From positions 35,563,288 through 35,627,287 of the forward strand of contig NC_079519.1 in the NCBI RefSeq assembly GCF_000801105.2: a DNA stretch of 64,000 nucleotides. Direction: 5' to 3'. The notes under the pieces were generated by a model. It ran no database searches, was not told where the DNA came from, and was given only the letters and a program-made list of their open reading frames with translations. Each line of letters opens with the position of its first letter. Position 1 is the first letter of the stretch. The position numbers were made by a program, and so were the translations under genes. Source of the stretch: Raphanus sativus. Taxonomy: Eukaryota > Streptophyta > Magnoliopsida > Brassicales > Brassicaceae. This document shows, piece by piece, positions 14,576 to 29,199 of the stretch.

Positions 14576-17500
14576 ATGAAGAGGGTTAGAGAAGAAGTTT
14601 ACGTTGAACCTCATATACGAGGAGGACATACTGTTTCGTCTCGAGGAGAAACGTAAGTTCTTTTGTCTGGTCTGAATCCTATTTGCCTGATTTGTCTTTT
14701 TTAATTCAAATTCTGCTTTTTCTTTTTCTTTTTTTTTTCGGTACAAAAGTCAAAACTTACTTTAAATATGTTTGTGTGATTGCAGAAATGGTAAGCCTCT
14801 GACGATTGGTGGAGGAGGAAACATGGGAGGAGGGCTGACAACAGGTGACGCCTTGAGCTACCTCAAAGCTGTGAAAGACATGTTTCAGGACAAGAAAGAC
14901 AAGTATGACACTTTCCTTGAAGTCATGAAGGACTTTAAAGCTCAGAGGTAAATAAATACCCTTCTTGTCTCTTCTATTTTTGGTCTTTCTTGTCTTACAA
15001 CAGGAGATGTGCTTAGTTTTTATTGGTGTGTTTTGTTGTTTTTTTAGAGTTGATACTAATGGTGTCATAGCAAGGGTAAGAGAGTTGTTCAAGGGATATG
15101 ACGACTTACTTTTGGGTTTTAATACCTTCTTGCCCAAAGGGTACAAGATAACCCTTCCTGAGAAGAAGGCAGTTGATTTTGGAGAAGCTATTGAGTTTGT
15201 TAACAAGATCAAGGTATGTATCTAATGTTGTAAATATCATATACCAATTTTAGTCATGGATCTAAACCAGTTAAATGTTATTGCTGCAGGCGAGATTTGG
15301 GAGTGATGACCGTGCATACAAAAAGTTTCTAGACATCTTGAACATGTACAGAAAGGAAAGCAAGTCCATCTCTGATGTCTATCAAGAGGTATGTATGTGT
15401 TTACAGTAAAATTTGCATTTACTATTTGACATCCTCTACCCTTTTTTATTGAATTTTTATCTGTTGTACAGGTTACTCTGTTGTTCCAGGACCATGAAGA
15501 TCTGCTTGCGGAGTTTGCCCATTTCTTACCTGATAATTCAGGCTCAGGTTCTGCTCATTACCCTCTGTCCGGAAGGAACGCAGTACAAGGTGCTCCAGCT
15601 CCTGCCATGCATCTAAGGAATTTTGAGAAGGTTTCTCTTAAACCACTGTTCTAAAAGTTTCTCATATCTTTGTGGTAGAGTGCTTGCTTTGTGGCCATCC
15701 ATGCTTAGTTTGGAAAGAATTTACATCCTTTCCCTAATTGTGCTTAGACTGATAAACTAAGAGCATCATAAATAGTGTTTGTAGGATTATTTATACGGAT
15801 GAGCAAACATATGTTAATATGGACCTTTTAACCTGCCACAGAGAATAAAAGTACGGAATGAGTATACAGAACACTCGGATCAACGAGAAGATGGTGACGA
15901 GAACCTTGTGGCTTGCTCTGCTCGTAATTCTCTGGGAAGTGAGTATTTTTGAATCACCTGTAGCATTTTTATTTTTATTAAGGCCTGGCTCAGCGTCTCC
16001 TGAGAGCAAATATTTGTTTTCCACTTTTCAGTAAACCTTTATATAAAAGGAAAAGTAATATATTTATTTCTGGGAGACATATTGTCATCTTGTATGCTCT
16101 AGTCATTGTCAGTCTTGTCTCTCTCTCTCTCAGTGCTAAGGTCCAACTATGTCAATACTTGCAGGATACCAGAAGGTAGAGGACAACGAGGGTATTCAAG
16201 ATTATGAAAATGGCAGTAAAGAGAATGGAAGTCACAAAATTCTACTATCCTCCAGCAACCATGTGGCCAAGGGTATTAATGAACTGGATCTTTCCGAGTG
16301 TGCACAATGTTCTCCAAGTTATCGTCTCCTTCCAGATGATGTGAGCGCCTCCTCCTCCTCTTAAACCTTTAAATAACTTTAATCTACCAGGCTTCATTTT
16401 AGTGATCATTTTTTATTTATTTTTGGGATTTCTCTTTGTGTGTAGTATCTTATTCAGATCCCAAGCTACAGAAATAAACTAGGTGAAAAGGTACTTAACG
16501 ATCACTGGGTATCTGTCACATCCGGGAGTGAGGATTACTCATTCAAACACATGCGTAAAAACCAGTATGAAGAGAGCTTGTTTCGATGCGAGGATGACAG
16601 GTAAGAAGAGTAGACATAACTAATATTTAGAAGAATCTTTCTAATTTCACCAAGCTGTCTGAAAATGTTGTGTGGATATATAAATGTCTCAGGTTTGAGT
16701 TGGACATGTTATTAGAGTCTGTGAACGCAGCCATTAACCGTGTGGAAGCTCTTCTTGAGAAGATCAACAACAACACAATCTCTATAGAGACACCAATCTG
16801 TATCAAAGAACATTTATCAGGCAAGTAGTTATTATTTTGATAAAATATGGTTGTATCTCTATTAATTTGCTGACTGGGGGGCTAATGCATTTAATATGTG
16901 ATGTTTATGTTATAGAGCTGAACCTAAGATGCATTGAACGGTTGTACGGGGATTATGGGCTTGACGTGATGGATTTTCTGAAGAAGAATTCTCATATCGC
17001 CTTACCGGTGATACTAACTCGCTTGAAGCAGAAGCAAGAAGAATGGGCTAGGTGTCGCTCTGATTTTAGGAAAGTATGGGCTGAAGTATATGCTAAGAAT
17101 CATCACAAATCACTAGATCACCGAAGCTTCTATTTCAAGCAGCAGGACTCCAAGAATCTGAGTACAAAAGGTATATTTTCTTACAGTTTATCACTCCAAA
17201 AAAATAAGTTCATTTTTTTTATATATACATACTTATCTGTTGTGTCCGAAATGCAGGTTTGGTGGCAGAAATAAAAGATATCAGTGATAGAAAGCATAAA
17301 GAAGATCCACTTCATGCCATTGCTGTGGGAACTAAGCCCTCCTTTACTCCAGATGTGGAGTTCAGTTACACTGATACACAAGTTCATGCTGACCTATATC
17401 AACTGATCAAGTACTACTGTGAAGAGGTATGTGCTGCGGAACAGTCGGATAAAGTAATGAAGCTGTGGGTAAGCTTTTTGGAGCCCATGTTTGGTGTTCC

Positions 17501-19520
17501 TTCTAGGTCTCAGACTGATGAGACAATGATGGATGTTGCAAAGTCCAAGGACAACCAAGAGCAGCGTGAGGCGGTGAAAGACAACAACACCTGTGACGGT
17601 TCTCCTGTCTCAAACCTTAAACCGCTAACACCTCCAAAAACACCCAATAAAGACAATGATAAACTGCATGCTGGTGCAGCTATGACTAGTGTAGAGATTC
17701 GTAGTAAGGTTAGTGATGTATCAATGGGAGAGCATAAGGTTGAGCGAGAAGAGGGTGAGCTATCTCCCACCGGAAGTTTTGAGCATGACAACTCTGAGGT
17801 TCATAGAGACAACGGCATGGAGTCTGTGCAGAAACTGCCAGACAATGTAAGAAGTAATACTTCCCCTGAAGATGGTGGAAGTAAAACTACTCAAAAGTTA
17901 TCAGAGGCGAATCAAAACGCCTCTAAAGTTATTGCTTCAGGAAGCAAGTTTGTTGGCCAAGTCTCTGTAGATGAAGAGCATAAAGGAGCTATGAACTGTG
18001 ACGAGGCTTTAATGGTTAACTCAAGTGTGGGTGAAGATGGATCCGTTTTCAAATTGTCAGAACGGTCTCTGCAACCTGTAAAGCCCCTTGCAAAGCATGT
18101 TCCTGTGACACTACAAGTCAGTGAAAGTAACTCCCCGAATGATTCTCGAGTTTTCTATGGGAATGATTCATTTTATGTCCTCTTTAGGCTTCATCAAGTA
18201 AGGACTTAGAAACAAACTTCTCAACGTTCCTTAAATTTAAACCACTAATACGTTGTTTATCTTTCCAGATGTTGTACGAGAGAATACTATCTGCAAAGAT
18301 ACACTCACAGAGGAGATGGAAAGCTCCAGATCCAGATAATACATCTCCTGATTCTTATTCCAGGTGGGATTATTGGTAGTTTTAAATTGAAACAATAGTT
18401 CCTTTTCCTTAACTTATAAATTTGAAGCACAGGTTCATGGATGCCCTCTATAATTTACTTGATGGCTCAAGTGATAATACAAAGTTTGAAGATGAATGCC
18501 GAGCTATTATTGGAGCACAATCATATATTCTCTTCACATTGGACAAGCTAGTTCAGAAGTTTGTCAAGCATGTAAGCTTTTCCAGTTTCACCTGCAACTT
18601 GTTCTTGTCTTGACTCATGCTTCTTTTCTCCAATGTTATTGAAATGGCGTGGACATGCTTCAGCTTCATGCAGTTGCAGCTGACGAGACAGACACCAGGC
18701 TACTGCAATTACAAACATATGAAAGCTACAGAAAACCAGGAAGATTCTTTGAGATAGTGTACCATGAGAACGCCAGAGCCCTTCTCCATGATCACAACAT
18801 ATACAGGATTGAATATGTATGTTCTATCTTGATATTTTTTTTTGCAGAAACCTTGTGTATATGGGTCTCTCACACAATGCTGATGGTATCTTTGCAGTCA
18901 TCTGCACAAAGCCGTCTGGCGATTCAACTTATGAACAGCGGGAATGATCAGCCTGAAGTTACAGCTGTAGCAGTGGAACCAGGTTTCGCAAATTATCTGC
19001 AGAATGAGTTTCTTTCGCTTGTACCTGATGAAGAAAAAAAGCCTGGTCTATTTCTTAAGAGGTGGGTTGTGTTTATAAGAGCTTTTAACTCTTTTGTTTT
19101 CTTAGTTGTGCAAAGTGTATTTAACTTCAACTCTCTTCAGGAACAAGGCGAAAATGAGCGGTCCAGATGAATCTTCAGGGTTGTCGCGTGCAATGGAAGG
19201 TTTGAAGATTATCAACGAGGTTGAATGTAAGATATCTTGCAGTTCTTCCAAGGTAATAGTATCTACTGTATCTATAATCTTTCTGTGTTTTTTTTGTTTT
19301 TTATGTGAATATGAGTTAATGAGAGTGTCCAAATTGTTATTAGGTCAAGTATGAACCAAACACATCAGATCTTTTGTATAGAAGCAAGCAGAAGAAACCA
19401 AAACTGGATCCAAACGGGCTTGAAAATGATGAAACTCCTAGTAAAAGTGAAATCTCGAGAAAGAGAAGGATATCACGTTTTCACGCAAGTCTTAACCGTA
19501 GACTTGTTTCCTTGCCTTAA
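14576..19520 (+). CDS. SNL5: Paired amphipathic helix protein SIN3-like (SNL5-like)
   Basis: Scaffold of the SIN3 histone-deacetylase corepressor, nuclear. Seventeen exons: 14576-14652, 14786-14947, 15048-15213, 15290-15388, 15472-15630, 15842-15938, 16165-16340, 16446-16600, 16693-16820, 16916-17170, 17257-18197, 18269-18363, 18433-18571, 18664-18816, 18898-19061, 19141-19252, 19344-19520; all phases agree, 1084 aa. PAH1 ([15 protein letters not shown]) and PAH2 ([15 protein letters not shown]) are clear; I see no PAH3. The HDAC-interaction region follows ([39 protein letters not shown]), then the C-terminal SIN3 domain ([25 protein letters not shown]). The intron after 16820 has a GC donor. 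A likely 5'-UTR intron spans about 14316-14524. SNL6 is the close paralogue; ARR3 and AKR neighbours favour SNL5. Confidence 0.93.
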
Positions 19521-20266
19521 TAAAGCGGCTCCAAGCACGTAAGTAACCCCTCTTCTTCTTGCCTTAAATCTTTGACCATTCATCAACCTGGTGATCAATG
19601 AAAATCCTCAAGAATCCTTAATATTGTTGTAAATAGATTGTGCAGGTGTGTGAATGTTCTTGGCTGAGATATGCAAGCAGAGCATCAGTCAGTGGTAGAG
19701 ACTAGAGACCAAAGTGTATTTTTGACAAGGATTCTTGCATAGTTTTGGCTCAAAGAGTGTTTGCATGAGAACGGTTTATTTTCCTAAATCTCGTCTGGAG
19801 ATGCCAGTTTTGGTGTGTAGTGTTAGATTATATATGTACCAGACAATGCTCTTATGTCGGGAGATTTTTTAATTCATTTTATTCAAACAAATGCTGGATG
19901 TTCCCTTCTAATGTTATGTTTCTCTTTCAATAAATCTTTTCGTATTTTTGGTCATCTATTATTGATTGTTCTCATTCATCGCAGTTTCTACTTCATAGTA
20001 AGAACTTCTCATGCAACACTCTTTGAGCCAAAACTATGCCATCAGTGATCAGAGATGGCTCTCTCTTCTTTTAATTTATGTCAGTTTGTATGTGTAATTT
20101 TATTTGTTGGCTTCTCTTGATTGTCTCTGTAGAACTTCATAAGTGACATGAATCAGTTGAAAATCAAAGTCACATAACCAAAACGGAATAGGATGTCAAA
20201 AGTCAAAATGGCCAACAAAGAAAGAGACTCGAAACAAAGTATTTATGGGATTTGAAAAATAAAAAT

Positions 20267-21583
<1,317 letters not shown>

Positions 21584-22198
21584 CTAATCAAGCAATCCAT
21601 CATGATTAAGAACAAAAGAAATAAAATCAGATATGTGCAACTAAACTAATGATTTAAACCCAATAGAGACAAACCATATATCAAGCAATTTACAAAAGAC
21701 ACATAGGTATATACTCTAAGGACTTGTGGTCAATTAAATGATACGAAATGATCCCTCGGATCAAAGGCCTATGGCATATCATAGAGATAGCCAAATCTCA
21801 AGCTCATTCTTAAGTGTTTCTCACCAGAAAAAAGCCACTTTTTAAAAAATGGCTCTTCCAGCAAAAGAGAGCAGATAAGAGATTCCAGCCTTGATTTTGA
21901 AATGGATTCCCGAGGGTTTTCATTCCGACCATAACCACAAAGTACATGAGAATATACAGATGCACCACAGTCAGTCAACAAACAAAACATAAACTTTGCT
22001 ATCTATGATACAACGAAGACAATAACATACATGCTTTAACCAACTAGAGTGAAATAAATGAAAGTTAAGCCACGTTAAAATCAAGTCAAGAGGAACCTCG
22101 TGTACCTTTGAGATTTGTTAGGGGATAAGAGTTAGAGAATAGGTCACAGACAACACATTGTCTGGGTGAAGATATTTATACTCTTTCTGGTTTTTGAA

Positions 22199-22247
22199 TT
22201 AGGGTTTTGCTGACTGAAACAGGGCTATATTAATACGATTATGGGCT
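22199..22247 (-). promoter_or_regulatory. RPL3 promoter: telo-box and site II element
   Basis: The minus strand reads AAACCCTAA (telo-box, 22199-22207) and TGGGCT lies on the plus strand at 22242-22247 (site II, TCP-binding). This pair typifies plant ribosomal-protein promoters and lies just upstream of the presumed RPL3 5' UTR. Confidence 0.7.
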
Positions 22248-22664
22248 TGGCCTGTTTTCGTTTTTTTCTTTCTTTCTTGAGTTTTGGCCTTTTTCGGTAT
22301 CTTTAGATTATTGTAAACGAAATATCAAATTTGTAAGATTTTCAAAATTTAATACGAAAAATACTGAGTCTAAGCACAAACAAAAATATCAACTTTATAT
22401 TATGATTGATGACCTTAAAAAAATGGCAAAGAGAACAACTTTTCTAGAAGCTTTTGAAATTTCTAATAAATTCCCAATAAAATTTATAACTGTTTTATAA
22501 CCATTTGAAAATTTAAATGTATGTGACAATTACGAAAAATACATAGGGAATTCACAAAAAGGAAATTCTAAAATATTAGCAATTGTCATCTATAAATATC
22601 ACCCTCATCCATTCACAACAAAGCATAAAACACATGGTTTTTCTGATTTTTGTTAGCAGATAGA

Positions 22665-22890
22665 TAAACTTGCTATAGATCCGGCTACAAATTTACTTAC
22701 AAAAGAATATGAAAATGGTATTAGCCAATTTATGCTGATGGTTCAACCACAATCAAAAATTATACAAACCAGTAAGTGGAAATGTACATGCTCTTCTTGT
22801 AAAAATAATAAAAAATATTAAGAAAACTGATGCTTGGAAGCATTTATTTATAAATGAGTTTATGTTGGGTTATAATATTTTGTATTTTAT
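22665..22890 (+). mobile_element. CACTA (En/Spm) transposon remnant, Transpos_assoc domain
   Basis: In one frame: DPATNLLTKEYENGISQF, then KWKCTCSSCKNNK; after a frameshift: DAWKHLFINEFMLGY. This is the Transpos_assoc pattern of CACTA elements (start KEYxxGVxxF, a CPCxxC zinc-like motif, then HLxxxGFxxGY). A stop and a shift make it non-functional. The rest of the element was not found. Confidence 0.7.
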
Positions 22891-23083
22891 AGGGAAAAAG
22901 CTATTATAGTAGTACTAGCAAACCTCAAACTTCAGATAAGTTAGAAGAATCTAGTATGGATATCGATCATGGTGTAAAATTGTTCATATGGTAAGTGATG
23001 TATATAGAAAAATATATATTTTTAATGGTTGAGAAAGAAGATAGACACGAAGAACTCAATGTAAAAACAATGACATTTTTGAT

Positions 23084-23293
23084 ATGTTAAATGCAGTAAA
23101 ACAACTATATTATATAAAAGATGTGGAAGTGGTCATTTATCTTATCTTTGATGTGTTTTATCCTCCCGTAATATTTGGGATCTTTCATATAAGCAATACA
23201 AAGTTGTATGTCACAATGGAGGCTAAGGGACACAAACCTCCATTATGGCTTGTAGACTATGTACGAATCTTCTCACGAAATCCAACCTTCTGA
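23084..23293 (+). mobile_element. Possible copia pol linker remnant
   Basis: The open frame carries EAKGHKPPLWLVDYV, resembling the R.s.R.r.PP.WlkDYV segment that precedes reverse transcriptase in copia pol. No flanking RT motifs survive in readable form. A single short match, so tentative. Confidence 0.4.
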
Positions 23294-24196
23294 CTGATGT
23301 TGAACATGCAATAAAACTTCAATGGAAGGAACATCTGTACACATTTTTCTTTTTTTTTTGATATTCCAAATAATGGCACCATCATTCAAAAGGAAATCAT
23401 ATTTTGAAGCTATATACACTCATACAGATCATCACACCGACTGTATATCTCGTCAATTCAGAATTATTAGCTCTCGCATTATAAATATCACTTGCAATTA
23501 CTTACATTTAAAAAAAAAATGTTAGTCAATGTTTTATCGCATGTTCTACTTAGAAAACCAAATCAAAAAGTTGTATATGGTACATTAAGGGGACAAACCA
23601 GAAATCAAATTGGAAGAAGATAAAGATTGAATAATTACAAGTTTAGTACGCCAAACGTGAGGGATATCTTTGGGCTGATTCTGTTGTCTACAATGATTAT
23701 TCATCTTGATACATTGCATTTGGATCTTATTTTTAAAGTCCAATGCCTCTTCCGAAGTTCCAATGGGCAAATGTAAGGGTCTCGTTAATTAATTAACTAG
23801 TACTGTACCATCTTGCAGTATCCGATCTGATCCTTCATTCTAAAGTAAGCTCAATATACATTAATGTACTTTCTCTCTATGAGAAGATTCTGGTCGTGGT
23901 GCCAATCAAGAAATAAGTACGTGTGATTAGGACCTATAATGCGGACCTATAATGCTTAGTTATTGTTTATTATGACAGGTTAGATATGATCAAATGAATA
24001 CCTATGATAATCTTTAATTAGTTACTTGGACAATGCTTATTGTTTTGTTCATGATTTCTTAAAAATGTTCATCTCCGTTGACAAATTTTAAATAATTCTC
24101 TAACCTAAAATCCTGGATTAATAATTAAACGATTTTTATTGTCATTATAATTTGAAGTGATTGTAACGTTTCATATTCAATATAACAAAAATACTA

Positions 24197-24425
24197 CTCC
24201 CTCCGTTTCAAATTATATGTCGTTCTAGAGCAAAATTTTTGTTTCAAAATAAGTGTCGTTTTCGGTTTTCAATGCAAAATTTATTGAAAATATTCTCTAT
24301 TCTATTTTTATATTGGTTGATGTGTATTGGTAATAGTATTTTTATTTTGGAAATATGTAAAATTAAATGTTTTCTTAATCTGTGTGCAAAGACTTAGAAC
24401 GACAAATAATATGAAACGGAGGGAG
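24197..24425. mobile_element. Stowaway-like MITE (CTCCCTCCGTTTC ends)
   Basis: Terminal inverted repeats CTCCCTCCGTTTCA and TGAAACGGAGGGAG flank 229 bp, with TA duplicated on each side (24195-24196 and 24426-24427). The ends, size and TA target site match Tc1/mariner-derived Stowaway MITEs. Confidence 0.9.
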
Positions 24426-25160
24426 TAGTTTGTATATCACACAATAATACAAAAAGGAAAAATGACCAAAATATTATTTATTAAATAATAAAAAACTAAT
24501 CTATCCTTTATGAATAATACTTTTAGCATAAAATATTTTTAAAATAGTAAAACATATATTAAAATACAAAATTTATATCGTAAGTCTTAAATCCTATACC
24601 CTAAACTATAATCCCTAAACCTCCTCCATCCTCAAAATTTAAATCCTATTTTTGTATTTTTTTTTCTTCATATACTATTTAGAACATATTTTATTACTAT
24701 TATTGGTATTTCTATTTTTATTACGGATAATAAAAGAAGAACGAAATTGTATTTTTAGTTAAAAGTGGTATTTTTTGTTCGACTGTGGTATTACTTTATA
24801 CTCCAATTCTAGATGATTAATGTGAATAGTAGTATCCCCAGGTCGACATCATTGGATCTACAATCGAATTAACACATTAGATAATCGCTGGCACTGTAAC
24901 TAATGAATTAAAAACCAGCTATCTTATTTGATAATTGAACTTTTATTTGATTAACGAAATATATATATATATGTAATTAAATACAAGAAAATCAAAAAGT
25001 TTTCGTACAAAAGAGTAGAGAGGCCCCACGTCGATCGATCAATATTTAAAAGAGAGAGAGAGATCTATAAACTGACGGCGTGAAAGTCAACGTGCAGTCA
25101 ATAAACCCGTCAAAAGTAGAAAAGTTAACGGAGATATATAGTCATCACACGGATCTCTCT

Positions 25161-25501
25161 CTAGTCTAATCCGGGACTCCTTATCGGCGAATCTACCGGC
25201 GAAATCGATGACTCCGGCGAAAGAGGCGCAGAGGAGACGGATTCCACCGAGGTAATGGGCGGCGGCGGCGGCGGAGGAGGAGAAGGAGTAAGCATTGCGA
25301 AAGAAGAGAAAAGATCTTCAGGAACGTTCGGTTTGTTTCCGTCGGAGACTTTAACGTCTCTCGTTAAGTAACTCCTCAGGCGTTTCACGTCGGCGAGTTT
25401 CACAGGTTTCAACAAGAAATCCTCAGCACCTTCCTCAAGGCATCTGCAGTATATGTTTTTTTTTTGTTGAATTTAACATTTCTCCATTGATTGAAATTGA
25501 T

Positions 25502-25534
<33 letters not shown>

Positions 25535-26186
25535 AAATATTCACCTGTCGATTCTAGTGAGAACGTTCTCTGACGACATAATCACAACCGGAACTTCTCG
25601 GAAACTAGTCGACTCCTGTTTCAGAAAGATCGATCCACAGTACTGTTCAGCTAAAGAAAACTTATTTTCTCATGGCGGGAAAATAATTCAAAAACCTTAA
25701 TCTTCTTGAGAAGCTCGTATCCAGTCATTCCAGGCATACAGTAATCAGTGATGATCAAATCAACCTTCAATCTCTGCAAATCAAATAATCAAATTCTGTA
25801 AATTCTCAAAAGCTGTAGAAAAAAATTAAAACTGGTTTTGTTTTATTTTTTGGATTACATCGAATTCGACAGAGGCTTTATCGTCGCCTAGTCCTAAGAA
25901 TTCCAGAGCACGCCATCCACTATCAACCGCCGTGACTGCATTTGAATCTCATTATATAAGTTTCTTTATTTATTTTGAAGTAAAGAAGAAGAAGAAGACA
26001 AACAAACAAACCTTTGCAAGAAGTAATACGAAGCAATCTTTCGATGACGATCCGATCGACGAGGCTGTCGTCAACGGCGAGAACGTGAACTTGGTCAGAA
26101 TCCAGCGGGGGAGATTCGAGTTCACCGATTCCTATTCCGATCATCTCTGACCTGCGTAGACAAGAAACGCCACCGTCTAGAGGCAT
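25161..26186 (-). CDS. ARR3: Type-A response regulator (ARR3-like)
   Basis: Cytokinin-induced negative regulator of two-component phosphorelay; receives phosphate from AHP proteins. Five exons: 26186-26012, 25935-25859, 25773-25696, 25615-25545 and 25443-25161, total 684 nt, 227 aa. The receiver has the acidic pair D39/D40 (AVDDS), phospho-acceptor D94 (IITDYCMP), T/S in IMSSEN and K146 (LLKPVK). A short tail with a Pro run ([11 protein letters not shown]) and the ending RSPGLD follows; there is no GARP DNA-binding domain, which fixes it as type A. ARR3 and ARR4 are a close pair; the MMP and AKR neighbours favour ARR3. Nothing is broken. Confidence 0.95.
25502..25528. repeat. A(27) homopolymer in ARR3 intron 4
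   Basis: A run of 27 A on the plus strand (T run in the transcript), close to the acceptor of ARR3 exon 5. It may enlarge the polypyrimidine tract and is a likely length polymorphism. Confidence 0.9.
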
Positions 26187-26385
26187 TGCTCTTTCTCCGG
26201 TGAGGAAAGAGAGAGAGAGAGGAGAGAAAGTGCCAACTCTGTTTTTTTGCTTTCTTCTCCTTTGCTTCCTTTTTATAAGCGCTAGAAATCAAATCTTTAT
26301 TGCTGTCCTTTTCTTACTTAAAAGAAATAATTTAATAAAGACATTCGTCCGACTGAAACTATAAATACACGCGATTTATTAACCA

Positions 26386-28231
26386 CTAGATGATAGCCCG
26401 TGCCATGCACGGGGTGAGTTAGTCTAAAATATTATTAGTTTTAATGTATTTTGATCCAATAGACCGAAAATGTACATGTATATATAATGTTTATTTTATT
26501 TTTAGAAAAAGTTTATATAATTGGTTAGATTCAATTGAAGTATATTTTATGGAAAAAATCAATAAAACAATAACTAAAATAAATATATTATGAGTTTAAG
26601 ATAAAACAAAACATAGGCAATAGAATAATTGCTTTCATAATAAAATGATGACTGCAATAACTAAAGAAACATAGATAATAGAAAAATAAAATATGAAATG
26701 ATATAAAAGCTTTCTTGAGAACTCATGATTTACAATCCTATAGAGAGACATCACCCAAAATTAGTTTACCAAACAAAACACACTTATTTATTTTTTTTAC
26801 TAAAAGAAATGATATACCTCTTTTTCTTGTGAAAATGTTTTTGCTAAGGAATGATTTAAGAAGTTGGTTGTGCTGGGGTGATATCAACTCGGCAATGAGA
26901 GTTAAATAGGTCCTATGACTCGTCGAGCAATAATCTCTGATAATAAAATCCCAATAATTGTTACAATATTCGTAATTAATTTTTACGTAAATTGTGCGTC
27001 TCACCAATTATAAACTTGCCTTATTATTTGATATCGATAATAAATCAGGTTCGCAAAAAATATTTACATTAATGATTGTTGTATGGGTTTGACAAAAATA
27101 AAGGAAAGTTTATATCACGTGAACAATGGTCCAATTCTCTAACAATTTAAAACCGATATATTCTTACCAAAAATATTACCTGCTCCGATATGATTATTAC
27201 CTATAAAAGAAAATTTATATTACATGAACAATGTTTCAAAGTGCTACGATATGATTATTTTCGTGCGGTTAAAGTTACAGTTTGAAGAAAGTTGTAAATA
27301 TTAATCAACTACGTAATTGTAGCTAAATTAGGTATGATTCGCATTCGTATATATGATTTTAGCCAGATTTCCTACTAATAACAATAGAATTATAGAATAA
27401 AAAGTCAAACTTAAGATTCCGTGATAAATGTATTGTTACCAATTTTTGTTAATCCCCTTTATTTTAAATTATGAGCATTTTTTAAGAGTAACCATATATA
27501 TATACAGCGGAGAAAAAAACAATGTAAATATCAATAATAGATTTTTTTTTAGTATAGATATATAAAAAATGTCACAAAAATGTCATATATATATATATAT
27601 ATATATATTCATATCCAATGCAAAATATATATAACATAACTTTGTACCTATAAACCAAAACAACTATAACATATCTATTATTGTAAAAAACAAAATAATA
27701 GAAATTGAGTTTGAGATGATTTTTATGTGTGCTGCTGCTACCATTTATATATCGAACCATTGAAATGAAGTTATGGTTGGAGTAGGTTGAACTAATATAG
27801 AATGTACATTTTATTTTTTTGTAAGCAATTTCTCTTATAATATATATTTTGTTGACTATGTCATAGTTTATGAAATATAAGATATGTTTATTGTAGATGC
27901 ATTATTATTTCTAACAGATCATTGTTGTAGTCGCAGAGGTCACAGTATAACATACATTATTAGCTTAGAATATATATTTTCAACTGAAACTAATTTCTTC
28001 AGACAATCGTCAAATAATAAAACTGGTAAAACGTTATACATGTTTGATCCATGGCTTCTTACTTTTATATTACTTTGCTTTCATTATATTTGCGCTTGCT
28101 TATAAAAATTGAATGTTTAATGCACAGTTAAATATAGAATGTACATGGGATTTGACACTAATTGAAACATATAACGATTTTGAAAACATGGAAAGATTAG
28201 AAACCATCAATTCGTCAATTAATACAGAGGA
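26386..28231 (-). mobile_element. Candidate non-autonomous Helitron
   Basis: Read on the minus strand the left end gives hairpin CCCGTGCATGGCACGGG, seven bases, then CTAG followed by T: a standard Helitron 3' terminus. The right end TCCTCTGTATTAATTGA resembles 5' termini of Brassicaceae Helitrons and of the element at 49977-51893, but the flanking base is not the expected A. The 3' end is good; the 5' boundary is tentative. No RepHel coding found. Confidence 0.55.
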
Positions 28232-29150
28232 ATAATACAATTCTTTTAATTTCATATAAGTAAATAGTAGGTCAATAACAGAAGTAAGTTTGAATATATC
28301 AATGGCACAATAAGTAATAATTCTAATAAGTTAAGGGTTTTGTCAAGATAGGGGTGAAAGTGAATGTGGGAGTGCCACATAGGAAATGGCATTGTGTAAA
28401 TAACACATCAAGTAAAAGTTATTTTCTTTTAGTGCTCCTAAAATAATATATAGAGGATATGATATGATGTAAAAACATGTGTTTTTTTTTAACTTCAACT
28501 TATAATTAACCAAATGTTTACACACATAGTTTATCATTCTCCACATATGATATATCCAACTTGGCATTATAGTATACACAATTGTTGAGAAAACATGTGT
28601 GTTTTCTTTGATTCTTACATTGTTGAGAAAATACACTACTGATTTTTTTAACAGTTCGTGGTGACCTAAGGCCACCTCCAACACTAATATGTGAGACTGT
28701 GTATCTCATGAATTAAAGAACTAGATAAAATAGAAACATAGAGAGATGTTCCCTTTCTTGAAGTTGAAGTTGCAGCTGCTAAAAATCTTAAACTCCATCA
28801 ATAGAGATCCCCAACGTTTTTTCTACATTGGTCTTAAGAAAATATTTTATATGAAACATCCACGAAGTTTTCAACCTCAGATTTATTCTTGTATGTAAGT
28901 TACGCCAAGCACTTCGTTGTTGGTTCTCAAAGCTATCCACTGCATTACTCTACTGTGGATTCATCCAGTGCTGCAACTAATGACTACTCTTTATTCATTC
29001 GGGTCTGTGGCTATGTTCACATTCTTATATATGAGGATAATTTTGTGATCGGGAAGAATGATCTCACCGTTATTAACTAGTTCAAAGACTTCACAAATAT
29101 TTCCGCATAAAACATTTGGGTATTTTAAAATGTTTTTGGCATTGAAGTAG
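28232..29150. other. Intergenic DNA between Helitron candidate and copia remnant
   Basis: AT-rich with no gene recognised. 28672-28700 (ggccacctccaacact) looks like the start of a MITE end, but I could not find a convincing partner. Confidence 0.35.
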
Positions 29151-29199
29151 CCACCGTGGGCCAGGGCCAGTTTGCATATATAACAGATGTTCTGTCTTT

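Noticed and set aside
21769..21990. 73-codon minus ORF upstream of RPL3
   Set aside because: Falls in the presumed 5'-UTR intron of RPL3.
28672..28840. Possible MITE beginning ggccacctccaaca
   Set aside because: The right end (ttggtcttaag) pairs only weakly and no target duplication was found.
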